Source of the DNA: Opitutales bacterium
Lineage (GTDB): Bacteria; Verrucomicrobiota; Verrucomicrobiia; Opitutales; UBA953
Length of the DNA: 41,879 nt
NCBI GenBank assembly: GCA_024697185.1
Contig: JAILGB010000015.1
Span: forward strand, 1 to 41,879
Direction of reading: 5' to 3'
Shown one piece after another: positions 34,048 to 41,750 of the stretch. Each line of letters starts with the position of its first letter. Within the stretch, counting starts at the first letter, position 1. The translations under genes and the position numbers were made by a program. The notes beneath the pieces were generated by a model. The model was given only the letters and a program-made list of their open reading frames with translations, was not told where the DNA came from and ran no database searches.

Positions 34048-34510
34048 AAATGGGATGATGGATTTGCCGCAGCGCCTCATAAGTTGCGATTCCGGCACTG
34101 GTGGCGAGGTTGAGTGAACGCAGAGTTTCGTTAAATTGCGGGATTTTGATTTCTCGTTCCCGCCCGACAAGTTTGTGGAGCCATTCGGGAGCGCCGTGAC
34201 CTTCGTTTCCGAAGACTAATCCGTCTTCGTCTTCAAATTTTGCGTCCCAGAGACTTTTGCTTGCTTTTGTTGTCAGGAGCCATAGTCGTCGCGGCCCGCC
34301 GGAAAAATGCTCAAAGGCTTCCCAATTTTCGTGATGGACGATGTCCAAGGATTTCCAATAGTCCATTCCGGCGCGTTTCAAATGCGCGTCGGTGATTGTA
34401 AATCCCAACGGATGGATAAGATGCAGGCGACATTTTGCAATGGCGCACATCCGACCTACGTTCCCGGTATTTTGGGGGATTTCCGGATTAAAAAGAACGA
34501 TATGAAACAT
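34031..34510 (-). CDS. trmL: tRNA (cytidine/uridine-34 2'-O)-methyltransferase TrmL
   Basis: This SPOUT-fold enzyme methylates the wobble ribose of tRNA-Leu isoacceptors. The 159 residues begin MFHIVLFNPEIPQNTGNVGRMCA, a TrmL hallmark, and end with the knotted SAM-binding region: LVFGNEGHGAPEWL, IPQFNETLRSLNLATSAGIATYEALRQ. It is transcribed divergently from the aminotransferase. Its promoter TTGAAA-17-TAAAAT is clear and lies 9 nt before the ATG, without a Shine-Dalgarno sequence. Its spacer contains a GTTCCCGC octamer. Confidence 0.95.
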   Translation of the reverse strand: MFHIVLFNPEIPQNTGNVGRMCAIAKCRLHLIHPLGFTITDAHLKRAGMDYWKSLDIVHHENWEAFEHFSGGPRRLWLLTTKASKSLWDAKFEDEDGLVFGNEGHGAPEWLHKLVGREREIKIPQFNETLRSLNLATSAGIATYEALRQIHHPIYEKHN

Positions 34511-34519
34511 GCCATTCTC

Positions 34520-34548
34520 ATTTTACCTGCGGGAACATCAATTTTCAA
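34520..34548 (-). promoter_or_regulatory. Promoter of trmL with an octamer in its spacer
   Basis: On the minus strand TTGAAA (34543-34548) and TAAAAT (34520-34525) are 17 nt apart. GTTCCCGC occupies spacer positions 7-14. The ATG is 9 nt after the -10 box. Confidence 0.7.
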
Positions 34549-34580
34549 GGAATAAGCGCGCGGGAACAAAGATTTTTTGT

Positions 34581-34609
34581 TTTAAAAATGGCGTTCCCGC
34601 GAGTAGAAT
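34581..34609 (+). promoter_or_regulatory. Promoter of the aminotransferase gene with an octamer in its spacer
   Basis: TTTAAA (34581-34586) and TAGAAT (34604-34609) are 17 nt apart. GTTCCCGC again occupies spacer positions 7-14, in the same orientation relative to transcription as in the divergent trmL promoter. The ATG is 9 nt after the -10 box. Confidence 0.65.
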
Positions 34610-34618
34610 TGCTTTATT

Positions 34619-35698
34619 ATGAATACGCCCAAATTGTTTATTCCCGGTCCAACGGAAGTTTTGCCGGAGGTCTTGGCGGAAATGTCCCATCCGATGGTGA
34701 CTCACCGCAATAAAACGGCATCGGAACTCCAACGACGCATCAGCAACAACTTGCGTCGCGTGCTGTTGACCAAAAATGAGATTTTGCTTTCGACTTCCTC
34801 GGGAACGGGATTTATGGAAGGCGCTGTTCGCTCAACGACCGCCAAGCGCGCCGCTATTTTTTCGGTCGGCGCTTTCGGCAAAAAATGGTATAAAATCGCC
34901 CAGGGGAACGGTGTTCCGTCGGATATTTTTGAATCCGAACTCGGTCAGCCGACAACCCCGGAAATGGTCGATGCCGCTCTTGCAACAGGCAAATACGATA
35001 CAATTTGCGTTACCCACAATGAAACTTCGACAGGCATTCAAAACCCGGTCGAGGAAATTGCGGAGCTTCTGAAATCCAAATATCCGGAAGTCGTCTGGTG
35101 TGTCGATGCCGTTTCTTCCGCCGCCGGCTCAAAAATCGAGACCGACAAATTGGGGATCGATTGCCTCGTCACATCAACACAAAAAGCATTGGCGTTACCT
35201 CCGGGAATGGCCGTTTGCGCAATTTCCCAAAAAGCTTATGAACGCACGGCAACAGTAAAAAATCGTGGCTGCTACTTTGATCTCCGCGATATTTACGATG
35301 TCATCCAAAAGAAGGATTACCAATACACAAACACGCCTTGCGTCTCCATTATGTTCGCGATGGACAAGCAGTTGCAGCATATTTTGCAGGAAGGCGTCGA
35401 ACATCGTTTTGAACGCCACGAAAAAATGGCAGAATATGTCCGCAATTGGGCGCGGGAATATTTTGCGATTTTCCCCAACGAGAAATACCTCTCAAAAACG
35501 CTCACCGTCGTCACCAACACCCGCAATCTCAACATCGGCGATCTCAACAAGGCGCTGATCGAACGCGGCATGTTGATCGGCAACGGTTACGGCGATTTGA
35601 AGGACAAAACATTTCGAATCGCACATATGGGCGAATTGACCCTCGACGATTGTCGCGCAGTTACCGAGAGCATTCTCGATATTTGCGGGATCAAGTAA
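34619..35698 (+). CDS. Class V aminotransferase (alanine/serine-glyoxylate type)
   Basis: This 359-residue PLP enzyme belongs to the alanine-glyoxylate/serine-glyoxylate/soluble hydrogenase small subunit group of fold type I. The start LFIPGPTEVLPEV is diagnostic. The cofactor lysine should be Lys189 in TSTQKALALPPG, with the PLP-binding Asp163 in CVDAVSSAAGS. Similar proteins in related bacteria transaminate serine or phosphoserine, so a role in serine or glyoxylate metabolism is likely but the exact substrate is open. No serA or glycerate gene is adjacent. A leaderless-type promoter precedes it and a perfect hairpin terminator follows. The gene itself has no exact octamer although both flanks do. 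Confidence 0.88.
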   Translation: MNTPKLFIPGPTEVLPEVLAEMSHPMVTHRNKTASELQRRISNNLRRVLLTKNEILLSTSSGTGFMEGAVRSTTAKRAAIFSVGAFGKKWYKIAQGNGVPSDIFESELGQPTTPEMVDAALATGKYDTICVTHNETSTGIQNPVEEIAELLKSKYPEVVWCVDAVSSAAGSKIETDKLGIDCLVTSTQKALALPPGMAVCAISQKAYERTATVKNRGCYFDLRDIYDVIQKKDYQYTNTPCVSIMFAMDKQLQHILQEGVEHRFERHEKMAEYVRNWAREYFAIFPNEKYLSKTLTVVTNTRNLNIGDLNKALIERGMLIGNGYGDLKDKTFRIAHMGELTLDDCRAVTESILDICGIK

Positions 35699-35720
35699 AA
35701 GATTGCCCGCAATCCCTAAA

Positions 35721-35760
35721 ACAATGAAGCCGTTCCCGCCGGAACGGCTTCATTGTTTTT
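35721..35760. terminator. Terminator between convergent aminotransferase and lptD genes
   Basis: A perfect 16-bp stem, 35721-35736 with 35741-35756, CGCC loop, then T4. The left arm and loop contain the exact octamer (35732-35739). Two more octamers follow at 35774 and 35793. Confidence 0.85.
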
Positions 35761-35808
35761 GTCCTCAAAAAATGCCGTTCCCGCAAATTTTAGCGTTCCC
35801 GCCAAGCC

Positions 35809-37971
35809 TTAAAAAGTAACGAGACTGGCGCTGATCCCGACAGAAACATCGCTCCCGTCGCGAATATCCTTGCTGTATTCCCAATAATAATTGAGCGTCC
35901 AGGCATTGCTTATCCGATGGTAAAAACCGATTTCAAAATCATTCCAACAGGAATAGCGATCATCGTAGCGCGCGTCAACATAGGCCGTCAGACGGGAAGA
36001 AACGCGATAGTCAAAATAAATGTCATATTGGCGCGCCCGCGTTGTAACCCCGTAAAAAGCGAGATCGGGATTGTCGAGATAGTTGATCCCCAGCCTCAAA
36101 CGCCAAAGATTGCCGTCCAAGAAAGAAACGCCCGCCGTAATCGCCTTGGCGTCAAAATGATACACATCCGTCCTTTGGGCATAATCAAAACAAATCCAGT
36201 CGGCGGGCGTGAGAAGAAGTTCTATAAAATTGTCCGAAAAACTGCGGTTGTCGCAGTTGGGACGAAAAGTGTCGCGCCAGTCCTGATAAATGTTAAATTC
36301 CGCCAGATTTTTTGATCCGTAATTTTTGTCCCGCGTCTGCAAGAGATTTTCAAATCCGAGCCGGATAACATGACGGTCATAAAGCTGATCGATCGCGCGG
36401 GTGTTTGAAATGTCAATGATCGAAGGTTTCGTGAGATAGATTTCGCGATCGATCATCGGAATGCGCGACAAATCCTGACTGCCGAGTCCCGCGAGATAAC
36501 GATATTGAAGAATCGGACGAAAAACATGGCGCAGACCGTCGATACCCCAAGTCTGATTTTGGTAATCGCCCGTTCCCGAAAATGTCAATGCCAGATCGAA
36601 ACCTAATTGCCCCAAAGTGCGGGAAGCGCTGCTGTTGCCGTTGGCGGGAACGGTGTTGGCGTAAAAAGTTTCACGCAGACCCGCAATCGGAGTGAAGGAG
36701 AAAAAATCATCGGCAGCAACGGGCGCACTGATTCCGTAATACAAATCGAAACGGTTTGAGACAAGCTGGTCGTTGCGGTGATTGTGCTGATTGAGAAGCA
36801 TCCGGGAATCCTGTTCCCGCAACGAAGCGAAAGAAATAAATGCCGTTTGCTTCAAAAAGCCCTCCGCCATCGGCAGGTAATCGAGCCGGATCTCCGGCAA
36901 ACGCTCCTGAGTGTTGCGAAACTTGTTGATGTGCAGACGGGTCAGGGCACTCAGATAAATGTTGTTTTGAGCCGGCAAAACCGCTTCGATGTAGCTGTCC
37001 GGATTTTGATTTTCGTTGTAAAGTTCACGCCTGAAATCCTCAACGACGGCGGAGTCCGACCAATAGTGAATCGAGGCGCTTAGATCGATTCTGTCAATTT
37101 CCTGCTTGTGAAACCAGTCGATAAAACCGCGATTGCCGGTCGTGTCGTCCCCGTAAACGCTCCTCTTGCGATGAGATGTATCGTTGATGTAGCCGGAAAT
37201 AAACTTGCCTTTGACGCTGTTTTTTTCATCAACTTTTACATTGTAATTGAAGGCGGGACCGATCATCGGACCGGCGCTGGAGTTAAAATCGAGAAGCAGA
37301 CCCGGCTCGAACGCTTCCCAAAGCGTCAAATAAGTCGTCGTGCGCAAATAGGCGCCGGCCTCGCTTTCCGAGCCGATCTTCGCCCAAATTTTTACGGGAG
37401 GACGGTCGAATTTTGGCACAGTCATCGTCGGCAAGGGCAGGACGGGAACGCCGGCAATGCAGAGTTTTGGCGAGCCGAAGCGCACGCGCTCCGTATCGGC
37501 ATAATAATTGATGGAGTCCAAAGCCAACGACGGCGACAAACGGTCAGGCTCGCCATAGTAAACATTCGTATCCTTGAGATTGATCGTGTTGCGTGTGCCC
37601 AAAATGTCCGCCCCGTCAAAATAGACGAAACTGACGTTCCCGCGGGCGGATTTCGTCGTCAGCCGCTGCTGGCCGCCATTATAAAAAGCACCTTCGGAGA
37701 CAACTTTGAGCCGGTCATAGTTGCTAATGATCCCACCATCCGTTTTCGCATTTTTGTTGACAGTGTCATAAGTGACCTGATCCGTCTCAAGACTGAACTT
37801 GCCATGCGTCAAAACAACATTCCCGCGAAGAATTTGGTCGCCGCCGGTCGAAATTGTCATTTCGTCAAAACTGATTTCCGTGTCCGCCAACGCGGCAGCA
37901 GACAACGTTCCCGCAAAAGTCGCAAAACTTGCCGCCGCTAAGAAAAACTTTTTGAAAGACAATCTCTTCAA
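35809..37971 (-). CDS. lptD: LPS-assembly protein LptD-like outer-membrane protein
   Basis: LptD inserts lipopolysaccharide into the outer leaflet of the outer membrane. The 720-residue protein starts with a signal peptide (to about residue 29) and an OstA/LptA-like N-terminal domain (DTEISFDEMTISTGGDQILRGNVVLTHG...), then a long beta-barrel rich in aromatic residues, ending in Phe720 as barrels do. The barrel shows the LPLPTMTVPKF segment near 175 seen in LptD. The start is a TTG at 37971, giving the signal peptide MKRLSFKKFFLAAASF. TATAAT lies 9 nt upstream with TTGTGA 17 nt before it. Length and sequence are divergent, so similarity is moderate. It implies an LPS-bearing outer membrane. 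Confidence 0.82.
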   Translation of the reverse strand: MKRLSFKKFFLAAASFATFAGTLSAAALADTEISFDEMTISTGGDQILRGNVVLTHGKFSLETDQVTYDTVNKNAKTDGGIISNYDRLKVVSEGAFYNGGQQRLTTKSARGNVSFVYFDGADILGTRNTINLKDTNVYYGEPDRLSPSLALDSINYYADTERVRFGSPKLCIAGVPVLPLPTMTVPKFDRPPVKIWAKIGSESEAGAYLRTTTYLTLWEAFEPGLLLDFNSSAGPMIGPAFNYNVKVDEKNSVKGKFISGYINDTSHRKRSVYGDDTTGNRGFIDWFHKQEIDRIDLSASIHYWSDSAVVEDFRRELYNENQNPDSYIEAVLPAQNNIYLSALTRLHINKFRNTQERLPEIRLDYLPMAEGFLKQTAFISFASLREQDSRMLLNQHNHRNDQLVSNRFDLYYGISAPVAADDFFSFTPIAGLRETFYANTVPANGNSSASRTLGQLGFDLALTFSGTGDYQNQTWGIDGLRHVFRPILQYRYLAGLGSQDLSRIPMIDREIYLTKPSIIDISNTRAIDQLYDRHVIRLGFENLLQTRDKNYGSKNLAEFNIYQDWRDTFRPNCDNRSFSDNFIELLLTPADWICFDYAQRTDVYHFDAKAITAGVSFLDGNLWRLRLGINYLDNPDLAFYGVTTRARQYDIYFDYRVSSRLTAYVDARYDDRYSCWNDFEIGFYHRISNAWTLNYYWEYSKDIRDGSDVSVGISASLVTF

Positions 37972-37980
37972 GGTAGTCCC

Positions 37981-38009
37981 ATTATAAGTTCAAGAACTCC
38001 AATTCACAA
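37981..38009 (-). promoter_or_regulatory. Putative promoter of lptD
   Basis: On the minus strand: TTGTGA (38004-38009), a 17-nt spacer and a perfect TATAAT (37981-37986). The TTG start codon is 9 nt further on. Confidence 0.5.
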
Positions 38010-38084
38010 TTCATAAAAGGCGGAAACACGGAAAAACAATAAATTGAAAAAAAATACTTGATTTATTTTTTGTATATGATAAAA

Positions 38085-38200
38085 TTGAATCGGTGATTAA
38101 CAGAATCACTGCTCTCATTCAAATGTGAGCTGGGGTAATAAGCAACGAGATATAGAAAACAACGAGCGGCTACTTAGGGGTAAGTAGTCGCTCTTCCATT
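38085..38200. ncRNA. Possible structured RNA in the lptD-DUF3472 gap
   Basis: The 346-bp gap has no supported gene. It contains a small hairpin, GTGATT-AACAG-AATCAC (38093-38109), and a strong 13-bp hairpin, 38164-38176 with 38181-38193 (GGGG loop, one G-T pair), just before TTCCATTTT. The upstream DNA is very AT-rich and promoter-like. This could be a small RNA, a 5' leader of the DUF3472 gene or a type I toxin-antitoxin RNA. No family was recognised. An octamer lies at 38239. Confidence 0.3.
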
Positions 38201-38317
38201 TTATCGGGACGAAGGATTTACTTAAAAAAACGATTCTTGCGGGAACGCCGTATTTCGTTTTTTGTATTTTACAGCGATTCGCGGGATTGCTAAAATTTTC
38301 CTAAAAGATAACCTGTT

Positions 38318-39670
38318 ATGATTTCTTTAAAAAATTGTTTTACCCCTTTCTTGACATCCCTGTTGCTGACGATGGCAACATTGTCCGCTTTTGCCGATAT
38401 GAATCCTTTCGGAAGCGGGGGCAAGGCCATTATTAGCGAGTGCAGTCTCGAGATGGCGGGCAACGCCTTTGTGACAAGAGGTTCGGGAGCGACAGTCGAT
38501 TATACTAAAGGTCTTGTTGACTGGAGCGACAGCAAAACAATCGTTACCGCCTATTTCGGAATCGGAGCTCCGCAAAAAGACGTCGATTTGTTCATTGTGG
38601 CAAAGGGAAGCGGAGAAATCGGCGTGAACATCAACGGCAAAAAGACCGTTTTTGTCAAACTGGATTCCGACGTAATGAAGGAATATAATCTCGGGCGCAT
38701 CGAAATCGGCGGCGACAGCAGTTTCCAAAAAGGCTACCAAAAGATCTATCTCCGCGGAAAAACCTTGGGCAAAGACGGAAAATTCGGTGAAGTCGAACGT
38801 ATTATTTTGAGAGGCTTGGAAGGGGTTTCGACAGTCGTCCCCTACGCCGACAGTTATTGGGGACGTCGCGGTCCTAGCGTTCACCTGCGCTACGAACTGC
38901 CCAAATACAAAAGTATCGAATATATCTACAACGAAATTACCGTCCTTAAAGATCAAGATCCGGAAGGCTCCTATTATATGGCGAACGGATTCGGCGAAGA
39001 GGGCTATTTCGGTTTTCAAACTCTCGAAAACGGCAAGCGCATTGTCATCTTCTCCGTTTGGAGCCCCTTTAAAACAGACGATCCCAGAGAAATCCCCGAA
39101 GAACTCAAAGTGAAATGCGTTCGTCTCGGCAAAAACACAAAAATCGGCGATTTCGGGAACGAGGGTTCCGGCTCCAAAACAATAATGCCCTACGAATGGG
39201 AAACCGGTAAAACCTACGGCTTTTTGACACGCGTTCACCCCAACAACGACAAGACGACCGATTACACATCCTACTTCTTTGATAAGGAAAAACAACGCTG
39301 GCACCTTGTCGCCAAATTGCGCCGTCCCAAAACGAATACCTGGCTCCGCTCCCCCTATTCCTTTGTCGAAAACTTTAGTGTCAAAAACGGCTACAAAAGC
39401 CGTGCCGCCAGCTTCTCCAACACATGGGTCTGGGACAAAAAAGGCGATGCGTTCAACTTGGACGATCTGACATTCACCACCGACGCAACAGGCCAGAAAG
39501 GCATAAGAACCGACTTTACCGCCTATCTCAACCCCAACAAAACGGCGGCAATCTTAAAAATGGGCGGATTCTTTAACGAAAACTGCGCGCACGGAACAAC
39601 CTTCGAACGCCAGCCGCTCAACCGCCGGGAACCGATGATCAATTTCGCAGCACTTGAAAGACTCGACTGA
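38318..39670 (+). CDS. Exported DUF5077/DUF3472 family protein
   Basis: The 450-residue protein has a signal peptide (MISLKNCFTPFLTSLLLTMATLSAFA), a first domain (about 40-170) resembling DUF5077, and a DUF3472-type second domain with YFGFQTLENGKRIVIFSVWSPF and GSGSKTIMPYEWETGKTYGFL. Such proteins occur in polysaccharide-using gut and soil bacteria, and the beta-sandwich look suggests carbohydrate or surface binding; biochemical function is not established to my knowledge. It precedes the next gene by 11 bp, so they are probably cotranscribed. Confidence 0.75.
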   Translation: MISLKNCFTPFLTSLLLTMATLSAFADMNPFGSGGKAIISECSLEMAGNAFVTRGSGATVDYTKGLVDWSDSKTIVTAYFGIGAPQKDVDLFIVAKGSGEIGVNINGKKTVFVKLDSDVMKEYNLGRIEIGGDSSFQKGYQKIYLRGKTLGKDGKFGEVERIILRGLEGVSTVVPYADSYWGRRGPSVHLRYELPKYKSIEYIYNEITVLKDQDPEGSYYMANGFGEEGYFGFQTLENGKRIVIFSVWSPFKTDDPREIPEELKVKCVRLGKNTKIGDFGNEGSGSKTIMPYEWETGKTYGFLTRVHPNNDKTTDYTSYFFDKEKQRWHLVAKLRRPKTNTWLRSPYSFVENFSVKNGYKSRAASFSNTWVWDKKGDAFNLDDLTFTTDATGQKGIRTDFTAYLNPNKTAAILKMGGFFNENCAHGTTFERQPLNRREPMINFAALERLD

Positions 39671-39681
39671 TAATCCCGATT

Positions 39682-40053
39682 ATGAAAAAAATCATTCTCG
39701 CAAGTATCGCATTCGTCGCGACTTCAATCGCACTTGTCGCCGGGCAATTTGACTTTTTGGAAGATCTGATCGAACTAAAATTCCAAAACATCAGCGACGG
39801 CAACAAAAATTACACCCTCGACGATGTCGATGTGGAAATTTTTAACGGGCAACCCTACGTAAAACTCGAAATCGAAGGCTTTTCCGGAGATGCCGGCTGG
39901 AGCGATTTTGACAAAGAAAAATATAAGGCATACGCCACCGGACTCGCCAACTTTGTGCGCGAACAGCTTTCGAGCGACACCAAAGTCCGCATCGCCCTCA
40001 TCTTGGACTGCACCATCGGCAAAGACCGTTTGCTCGAAGACGGCTTATATTAA
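39682..40053 (+). CDS. Small exported protein of unknown function
   Basis: The 123-residue protein has a signal peptide (MKKIILASIAFVATSIALVAG) and an acidic mature domain with the segment YVKLEIEGFSGDAGWSDFDKEKYKAYATGLANFV. No family is recognised. It follows the DUF3472 gene by 11 bp and is followed by an octamer-pair terminator, so the two exported proteins probably form an operon and may work together outside the inner membrane. Confidence 0.6.
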   Translation: MKKIILASIAFVATSIALVAGQFDFLEDLIELKFQNISDGNKNYTLDDVDVEIFNGQPYVKLEIEGFSGDAGWSDFDKEKYKAYATGLANFVREQLSSDTKVRIALILDCTIGKDRLLEDGLY

Positions 40054-40079
40054 AAAATAACGCCGTTCCCGAAGATTCG

Positions 40080-40110
40080 CCGTTCCCGCCGCGGGAACGG
40101 CTTATTTTTT
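40080..40110. terminator. Terminator built from an octamer pair (between convergent genes)
   Basis: CCGTTCCCG (40080-40088) pairs with CGGGAACGG (40092-40100); T6 follows at 40105-40110 and A-rich DNA lies on the other side. Exact octamers occur in both orientations (40082 and 40091), plus one at 40113. Confidence 0.85.
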
Positions 40111-41601
40111 GTCGTTCCCGCGACAAAGCTTTCCTCTAATACTCGCCAGCAAAGCGATCAAAGCCAAAATCCCGACGGCGACACAAAACCACGGAATATA
40201 ATAGGACGCGCCGAGAGGGTAAAACTTGTCCCAATAACCTTTGAGATAAATAACGACAATCCCCGCAGGCAAAAGATAACGACAATAATAAAAATTGAAA
40301 ATTCGCGGAAATTTAAGCCCGCTGCCAAGATCGGACTCCGCCAAAAAATTGCGAAAACCCCAAGCGTTCCCACCCGTGCAAAAAAGAAGAAAAACAATCG
40401 AACCCAACGGCAAAATATTGTTCGAAATCAAAAAATCCTCAAAATCCAAAATGCTCGTTCCCGGACCGAGAGGCTGGGCACCACTCAAAAAATTAAAACC
40501 GAAAATGCACGGCAGGGAAATCATAGGAATAATGAAAAGATTGATAAAAACAGCCTTCGTCCGCGAAAAATTGAAACTGTCCATAATCATCGAGATTATA
40601 TTCTCAAAAACCGCAATGACCGTCGTGAGAGCCGCAAACGACAAAAAGACAAAAAAACAAATCCCCCACAAATGACCATAAGCCATTTGATTAAAAATCT
40701 TGGGCAAAGTGATAAAAATCAGCGACGGACCGGCATCCGGAGCAATCCTGAATGAAAAACAGGCGGGAATAATAATAAGCCCCGACATAATGGCGACAAA
40801 AGTGTCCAAAGCGACAATAAAAGCCGATTCCCCCGTGACCGAACGGCTTTTGCCAAGATAACTGCCAAAAATCGCCATCGACCCCATCCCGATACTCAAA
40901 GTGAAAAACGCCTGCGACAAAGCCGCAAAAGCAACAGAAAAGAAACCGCGCTCAAAAAGAGCATCCCAGTTAGGCAAAAAATAAAATTCCAAACCCCTGC
41001 CGGCGCCTGGTAGCAAAATCGAATTTACCGCCAAAACAACAATCAGCAAAAGCAAAAGGCTCATTATTATTTTTGAAATCCGTTCAACACCTTTTCTCAC
41101 CCCAAAAAAACAAACACCCAAAGCAAGAACAACCGTAAGAACCATCCAAAAAATCATCGTCCCGGGACTCTCAAGCATCTGAGAAAAATCCGATGTGATC
41201 GAATCCACCGAAATCTCCGTTCCCGCAAAATCCCCGCGCATCGATTTGTAAGTATAATAAAGCATCCACCCGCAAACCGTCGTATAAAACGCCATCATCA
41301 ACTGATTGGCAAAAAGAAAAACATAACCGGCAAGATGCCAGCGCGTTCCCGCAGGCTCAAGAAACCTGAAAGCCTGAGCCGAACTTTTCTGACTCGCCCG
41401 ACCGACGGAAAACTCCATCACCATAATCGGAAGACCCATAAAAAACAAAAAAAACAAATAGATCAAAATAAACAAAGCCCCGCCGTTTTCTCCACACATA
41501 TAAGGAAATTTCCAAACATTCCCAAGCCCGATCGCACAGCCGGCGGAAACCAAAATAAATCCCAGACGGGAAGCAAATTTTTCTCTCATTTCATCCGTCA
41601 T
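40102..41601 (-). CDS. Neurotransmitter:sodium symporter (NSS/SNF) family transporter
   Basis: This 499-residue inner-membrane protein with about 12 TM helices would import an amino acid or similar solute with sodium. The N-terminus KFASRLGFILVSAGCAIGLGNVWKFPYMCGENGGALF (in parts) is the TM1 signature of LeuT-like NSS proteins, with the unwound, Na+-binding region at about 20-26. Further helices are strongly hydrophobic throughout. A second in-frame ATG at residue 5 also fits the family. It is not linked to a metabolic gene, so the substrate is unknown. A 15-bp hairpin of two octamers lies just upstream. Confidence 0.92.
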   Translation of the reverse strand: MTDEMREKFASRLGFILVSAGCAIGLGNVWKFPYMCGENGGALFILIYLFFLFFMGLPIMVMEFSVGRASQKSSAQAFRFLEPAGTRWHLAGYVFLFANQLMMAFYTTVCGWMLYYTYKSMRGDFAGTEISVDSITSDFSQMLESPGTMIFWMVLTVVLALGVCFFGVRKGVERISKIIMSLLLLLIVVLAVNSILLPGAGRGLEFYFLPNWDALFERGFFSVAFAALSQAFFTLSIGMGSMAIFGSYLGKSRSVTGESAFIVALDTFVAIMSGLIIIPACFSFRIAPDAGPSLIFITLPKIFNQMAYGHLWGICFFVFLSFAALTTVIAVFENIISMIMDSFNFSRTKAVFINLFIIPMISLPCIFGFNFLSGAQPLGPGTSILDFEDFLISNNILPLGSIVFLLFCTGGNAWGFRNFLAESDLGSGLKFPRIFNFYYCRYLLPAGIVVIYLKGYWDKFYPLGASYYIPWFCVAVGILALIALLASIRGKLCRGNDKK

Positions 41602-41613
41602 TCTATAAAAACA

Positions 41614-41649
41614 TTCCCGTTCCCGCGAGCGTTTTCGCGGGAACGGGAA
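41614..41649. repeat. 15-bp perfect inverted repeat from two octamers
   Basis: TTCCCGTTCCCGCGA (41614-41628) pairs with TCGCGGGAACGGGAA (41635-41649) across a 6-nt loop. Octamers start at 41619 and 41637. It lies between two divergent starts, where a terminator is not needed, immediately upstream of the -35 box of the next gene. Confidence 0.85.
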
Positions 41650-41655
41650 AAGTGC

Positions 41656-41684
41656 TTGACTTAAAGAGGGTTTTTAAGGATACT
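41656..41684 (+). promoter_or_regulatory. Sigma-70-type promoter of the last gene
   Basis: TTGACT (41656-41661), a 17-nt spacer and GATACT (41679-41684). The ATG is 66 nt downstream, giving a real leader with a Shine-Dalgarno sequence, unlike most promoters here. Confidence 0.65.
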
Positions 41685-41750
41685 GAATGAGGTTTCCGGC
41701 AACCCCGCCGGAATAGCGATTTGTTAAAAACAATAGAAACAGGTGATTTT

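Noticed and set aside
38327-39304. 325-residue minus-strand ORF opposite the DUF3472 gene
   Set aside because: The + strand frame has a signal peptide and family motifs; the antisense frame has none.
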